A stretch of DNA of 8,253 nucleotides from Verrucomicrobiales bacterium (GTDB lineage Bacteria > Verrucomicrobiota > Verrucomicrobiia > Limisphaerales > UBA11320): the NCBI GenBank assembly GCA_003452185.1, contig DMJJ01000312.1, positions 1-8,253 of the forward strand, given 5' to 3'. The position numbers and the translations under genes were made by a program. Of the stretch, positions 6,224 through 8,253 are shown in pieces. Every line of letters begins with the position of its first letter. Positions within the stretch are counted from its first letter, which is position 1. The notes under the pieces were generated by a model. That model made no database searches. It was not told where the DNA came from and saw only the letters and a list, made by a program, of their open reading frames with translations.

Positions 6224-7743
6224 CTGACCCCGCAGGGCATCCACTTCTCCAGCTGGAGGGGGTCACGAAATCGTTCGGGGCCGTGAGGGCCCTGCGCGGG
6301 GTCTCGTTCGACCTCAGGGCAGGCGAGGTGCATGCCCTCCTGGGCGAGAACGGGGCGGGTAAATCGACCCTCATCAAGGTGATGACCGGCGCCCACTCGC
6401 CCGATGCCGGAAGGATGTCCCTCCGGGGGGAGCCCGTCGCGGGCCTCACCCCCTCGCGGGCCCATGCCCTGGGGATCGCCTGCATCTATCAGCAGCCGGC
6501 TCTGTTCCGGGACCTGACGATCGCGGAGAACCTTTCCCTCCGCCTCGACCCGCCCCGCGCCACCCGACGGGTCGACTGGGCCGGGCAGCGGGCCCGTGCC
6601 CTGGGGCTGCTGGCCCGCGTCGGGGCGAGGCTCGATCCGGACGCGGAGGTGGAGTCGCTCTCGATGCCTGAACAGCAGTTGGTGGAGATCGCCTGCGCCG
6701 TGGGGGCGGGGGCCCGGATCCTCATCATGGACGAGCCAACGGCCTCGCTGACCCGACAGGAGCAGGAGCTGCTGTTCGAGCTGGTCAGGGGGCTTCGGTC
6801 CGAGGGGGTGGGGGTGGTGTATATCTCCCATCGGCTGGAAGAAATCTTCGCGCTGGCCGATCGCGTCACGGTGCTCCGGGACGGGGAGAGCGCGGGCACT
6901 TTCCAAGTGGAGGGAATGACGGAGGAAGGGCTGATCGAGCGGATGGTTGGCAGGGAGGTCTCTCACCTCTTTCCGCCCCGCCGGGCCCGGCCAGCCGGGG
7001 AGGTCCTGCTTTCGGTGGAGCGGCTCTCCTGCGAGGCATCCGGCCTGAGGGAGATCTCCTTCGAGGTCGGTCGCGGGGAGATTCTCGGGTTCGCCGGGCT
7101 GGTGGGGGCGGGACGCACCGAGCTGGCGAGGACACTTTTCGGCATCACGCCTCCCGATTCCGGGCGGGTCACGCTTGGGGGGAGGGAGCTGCGGCTCGGG
7201 TCGCCGAGGGAGGCCGTGGCTCAGGGGATCGGGTACCTGCCGGAGGACCGGCGACGCCACGGGTTGATTCTCGACATGGCCCTCTCGGCAAACATGACGC
7301 TCGCGATCCACCCGCGGATGTTCCCCGGGGCCTGGCTCCGCCTTGGGGCCGAACGTGACTTTGCCGTCCGACTCATTCAGGAGCTTTCGATCAAGGCCTA
7401 TGGGCCCGAGGTGACCGGCGGGGCACTCTCCGGCGGCAACCAGCAGAAGGTGGCACTCGCCCGATGGCTGGCGGCTTCGCCCCAGCTCCTCATTCTGGAT
7501 GAGCCGACGCAGGGGGTGGATGTGGGAGCGAAGGGCGAGATCCACCGCCTTGTCCGGGAGCTTGCGGACGGGGGGATCGGCGTAATGATGATCTCAAGCG
7601 ATCTGCCCGAGATCCTCGGGATGAGCGACCGGATCGCGGTGATGCGGGGAGGCCGGCTCACGACGGTGCTCCGCGGGGCGGCCTCGGCCCAGGAAGTGAT
7701 GGCGGCCGCGCTGGGGCAAGGGGGGGAGGTTCCCCGTGGGTAA
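6220..7743 (+). CDS. Sugar ABC transporter ATP-binding protein (CUT2, probable rhamnose importer)
   Basis: This 507-residue protein carries two fused nucleotide-binding domains, as in RbsA/XylG-type ATPases that power uptake of pentoses and deoxy-sugars at the inner membrane. NBD1 (about 8-245) has Walker A GENGAGKST (42-50), Q-loop YQQ (90-92), signature LSMPEQQ (147-153), Walker B ILIMDEP (167-173) and H204. NBD2 (about 262-500) has the altered Walker A GLVGAGRTE (293-301) with Arg in place of Lys, YLPEDRR (339-345), a good signature LSGGNQQ (403-409), Walker B LLILDEP (423-429), and no H-loop histidine (ISSDLPE). This asymmetry is normal in the family and implies one full ATP site, formed by Walker A of NBD1 with the NBD2 signature. 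The ATG overlaps the rhaA stop, and GGAGGTG at 6202-6208 lies 11 nt upstream. Linkage to rhaA points to L-rhamnose as substrate, like rhizobial RhaT (a name used for an unrelated symporter in E. coli). Confidence 0.93.
   Translation: MTDPAGHPLLQLEGVTKSFGAVRALRGVSFDLRAGEVHALLGENGAGKSTLIKVMTGAHSPDAGRMSLRGEPVAGLTPSRAHALGIACIYQQPALFRDLTIAENLSLRLDPPRATRRVDWAGQRARALGLLARVGARLDPDAEVESLSMPEQQLVEIACAVGAGARILIMDEPTASLTRQEQELLFELVRGLRSEGVGVVYISHRLEEIFALADRVTVLRDGESAGTFQVEGMTEEGLIERMVGREVSHLFPPRRARPAGEVLLSVERLSCEASGLREISFEVGRGEILGFAGLVGAGRTELARTLFGITPPDSGRVTLGGRELRLGSPREAVAQGIGYLPEDRRRHGLILDMALSANMTLAIHPRMFPGAWLRLGAERDFAVRLIQELSIKAYGPEVTGGALSGGNQQKVALARWLAASPQLLILDEPTQGVDVGAKGEIHRLVRELADGGIGVMMISSDLPEILGMSDRIAVMRGGRLTTVLRGAASAQEVMAAALGQGGEVPRG
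7725..7730 (+). promoter_or_regulatory. Shine-Dalgarno GGAGGT deciding a GTG start
   Basis: GGAGGT sits 5 nt before the GTG at 7736 and inside the end of the ATPase gene. It is the strongest ribosome binding site in the window. It supports starting the permease at a GTG that overlaps the previous stop by 8 bp. Confidence 0.75.
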
Positions 7744-8253
7744 GTCACCGCCCCAGGCCCCGTCCCTGCGCGGCTCTCGGCCGGTCCCGCGCGAAAGGGT
7801 CGTTGGAGCGGGCCTTCTCCTGCTGCTCCTGTTCATGGCCGTGGCTGCTCCGGGATTCTACCAGCCGCAGCCCCTCCTCTCGTTGCTCACGCGGGAGGCC
7901 CCGAGCCTCGTCGTCGCCTGTGGGATGGCGACGGTCATGATCACCCGCCAGATCGACATCTCGGTCGGGTCGCAATTCGCACTCTGCGGGGTGGTCTCGG
8001 GTCTCCTCGCCGCCCTGCACTGGCCTGTTGCCTCGGTGCTCGCCTGCTCGGTGGTGTTGGGGGCGGGACTGGGGGCCATCAACGGGCTGCTGGTGTCGGG
8101 GCTCGGGCTCCCCTCGATCGTGGTGACGCTGGCCACGATGGTGACGTGGCGCGAGGGACTTCGATGGCTTCGCCAGGGGGCGTTTGTCAATCTGCCGGAC
8201 GGGCTCCAGTGGTTCGGATTGAGTCAATCGGCCGGGCAGGCCGCCCTGATTCT
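7736..8253 (+). CDS. Sugar ABC transporter permease, RbsC type (3' end outside window)
   Basis: This is a partial integral membrane protein of the BPD_transp_2 family, the channel partner of the upstream ATPase. The GTG start is set by the GGAGGT just upstream and overlaps the ATPase stop (GTGGGTAA), so translation is probably coupled. The window holds 172 codons and two bases of an expected 310-340. A basic, proline-rich N-tail of about 21 residues precedes the first membrane segment (about 22-41, with a run of six leucines). Further hydrophobic segments follow. The conserved family motif appears as TRQIDISVGS, matching the usual GGIDLSVG of RbsC-like permeases, and INGLLVSGLGLPSIVVTLATM matches the next conserved block. 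Context suggests L-rhamnose transport, comparable to RhaP or RhaQ of Rhizobium. No frameshift is seen up to the edge. Confidence 0.9.
   Translation, partial: MGKSPPQAPSLRGSRPVPRERVVGAGLLLLLLFMAVAAPGFYQPQPLLSLLTREAPSLVVACGMATVMITRQIDISVGSQFALCGVVSGLLAALHWPVASVLACSVVLGAGLGAINGLLVSGLGLPSIVVTLATMVTWREGLRWLRQGAFVNLPDGLQWFGLSQSAGQAALI

Noticed and set aside
6193..7545. Minus-strand open frame of 450 codons opposite the ABC ATPase
   Set aside because: It is antisense to a gene with all ABC motifs, has no recognisable domain and has low-complexity composition.
1..8253. Mobile element, tRNA, rRNA or defence system
   Set aside because: No transposase, integrase, terminal repeats, tRNA cloverleaf, rRNA-like stretch or defence-type protein motif was seen on either strand.

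Overview
This GC-rich window looks like chromosomal DNA from the PVC superphylum, most likely a Verrucomicrobiota member. Planctomycetota remain possible. The main taxonomic clue is the large minus-strand gene, which has the hallmark motifs of the secreted 'PVC-type' beta-propeller/HEAT/CxxCH haem proteins that are expanded in these phyla. No phylogenetic search could be run, so the placement is inference.

Layout. Positions 1-145 are non-coding and hold two matching short hairpins. Two genes follow on the minus strand. The upstream one (1401-4427) encodes an exported protein of about 1008 residues: signal peptide, jelly-roll domain resembling the N-terminal domain of alpha-L-rhamnosidases, beta-propeller dehydrogenase-like domain, helical repeats and a C-terminal mono-haem cytochrome c domain. 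It is followed 22 bp later by a cytoplasmic M20-family metallo-hydrolase (146-1378). Positions 4428-4951 are a 524-bp divergent intergenic region with several inverted repeats that could be operators. On the plus strand, a tightly overlapping operon runs off the right edge: rhaA, encoding L-rhamnose isomerase (4952-6223); a double-NBD sugar ABC ATPase (6220-7743); and an RbsC-type permease (7736 onward, truncated by the window).

The plus-strand operon reads as import of a deoxy-sugar, presumably L-rhamnose, by a CUT2-type ABC transporter, followed by isomerisation to L-rhamnulose. The kinase, aldolase, solute-binding protein and regulator are not in the window. They may lie beyond the right edge. 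The divergent gene may act on rhamnose-containing glycans or their products outside the cytoplasm. That link rests on gene neighbourhood and on the rhamnosidase-like N-terminal domain, not on any demonstrated function.

The points most worth a second look are the recurrent GTTCC/GGAAC palindromes and a separate 19-bp palindrome in the divergent region, the compensatory hairpin pair at the left edge, and the rhamnosidase-like domain fused to a cytochrome next to a rhamnose operon. I did not find a clearly new defence, mobile or RNA-guided system.
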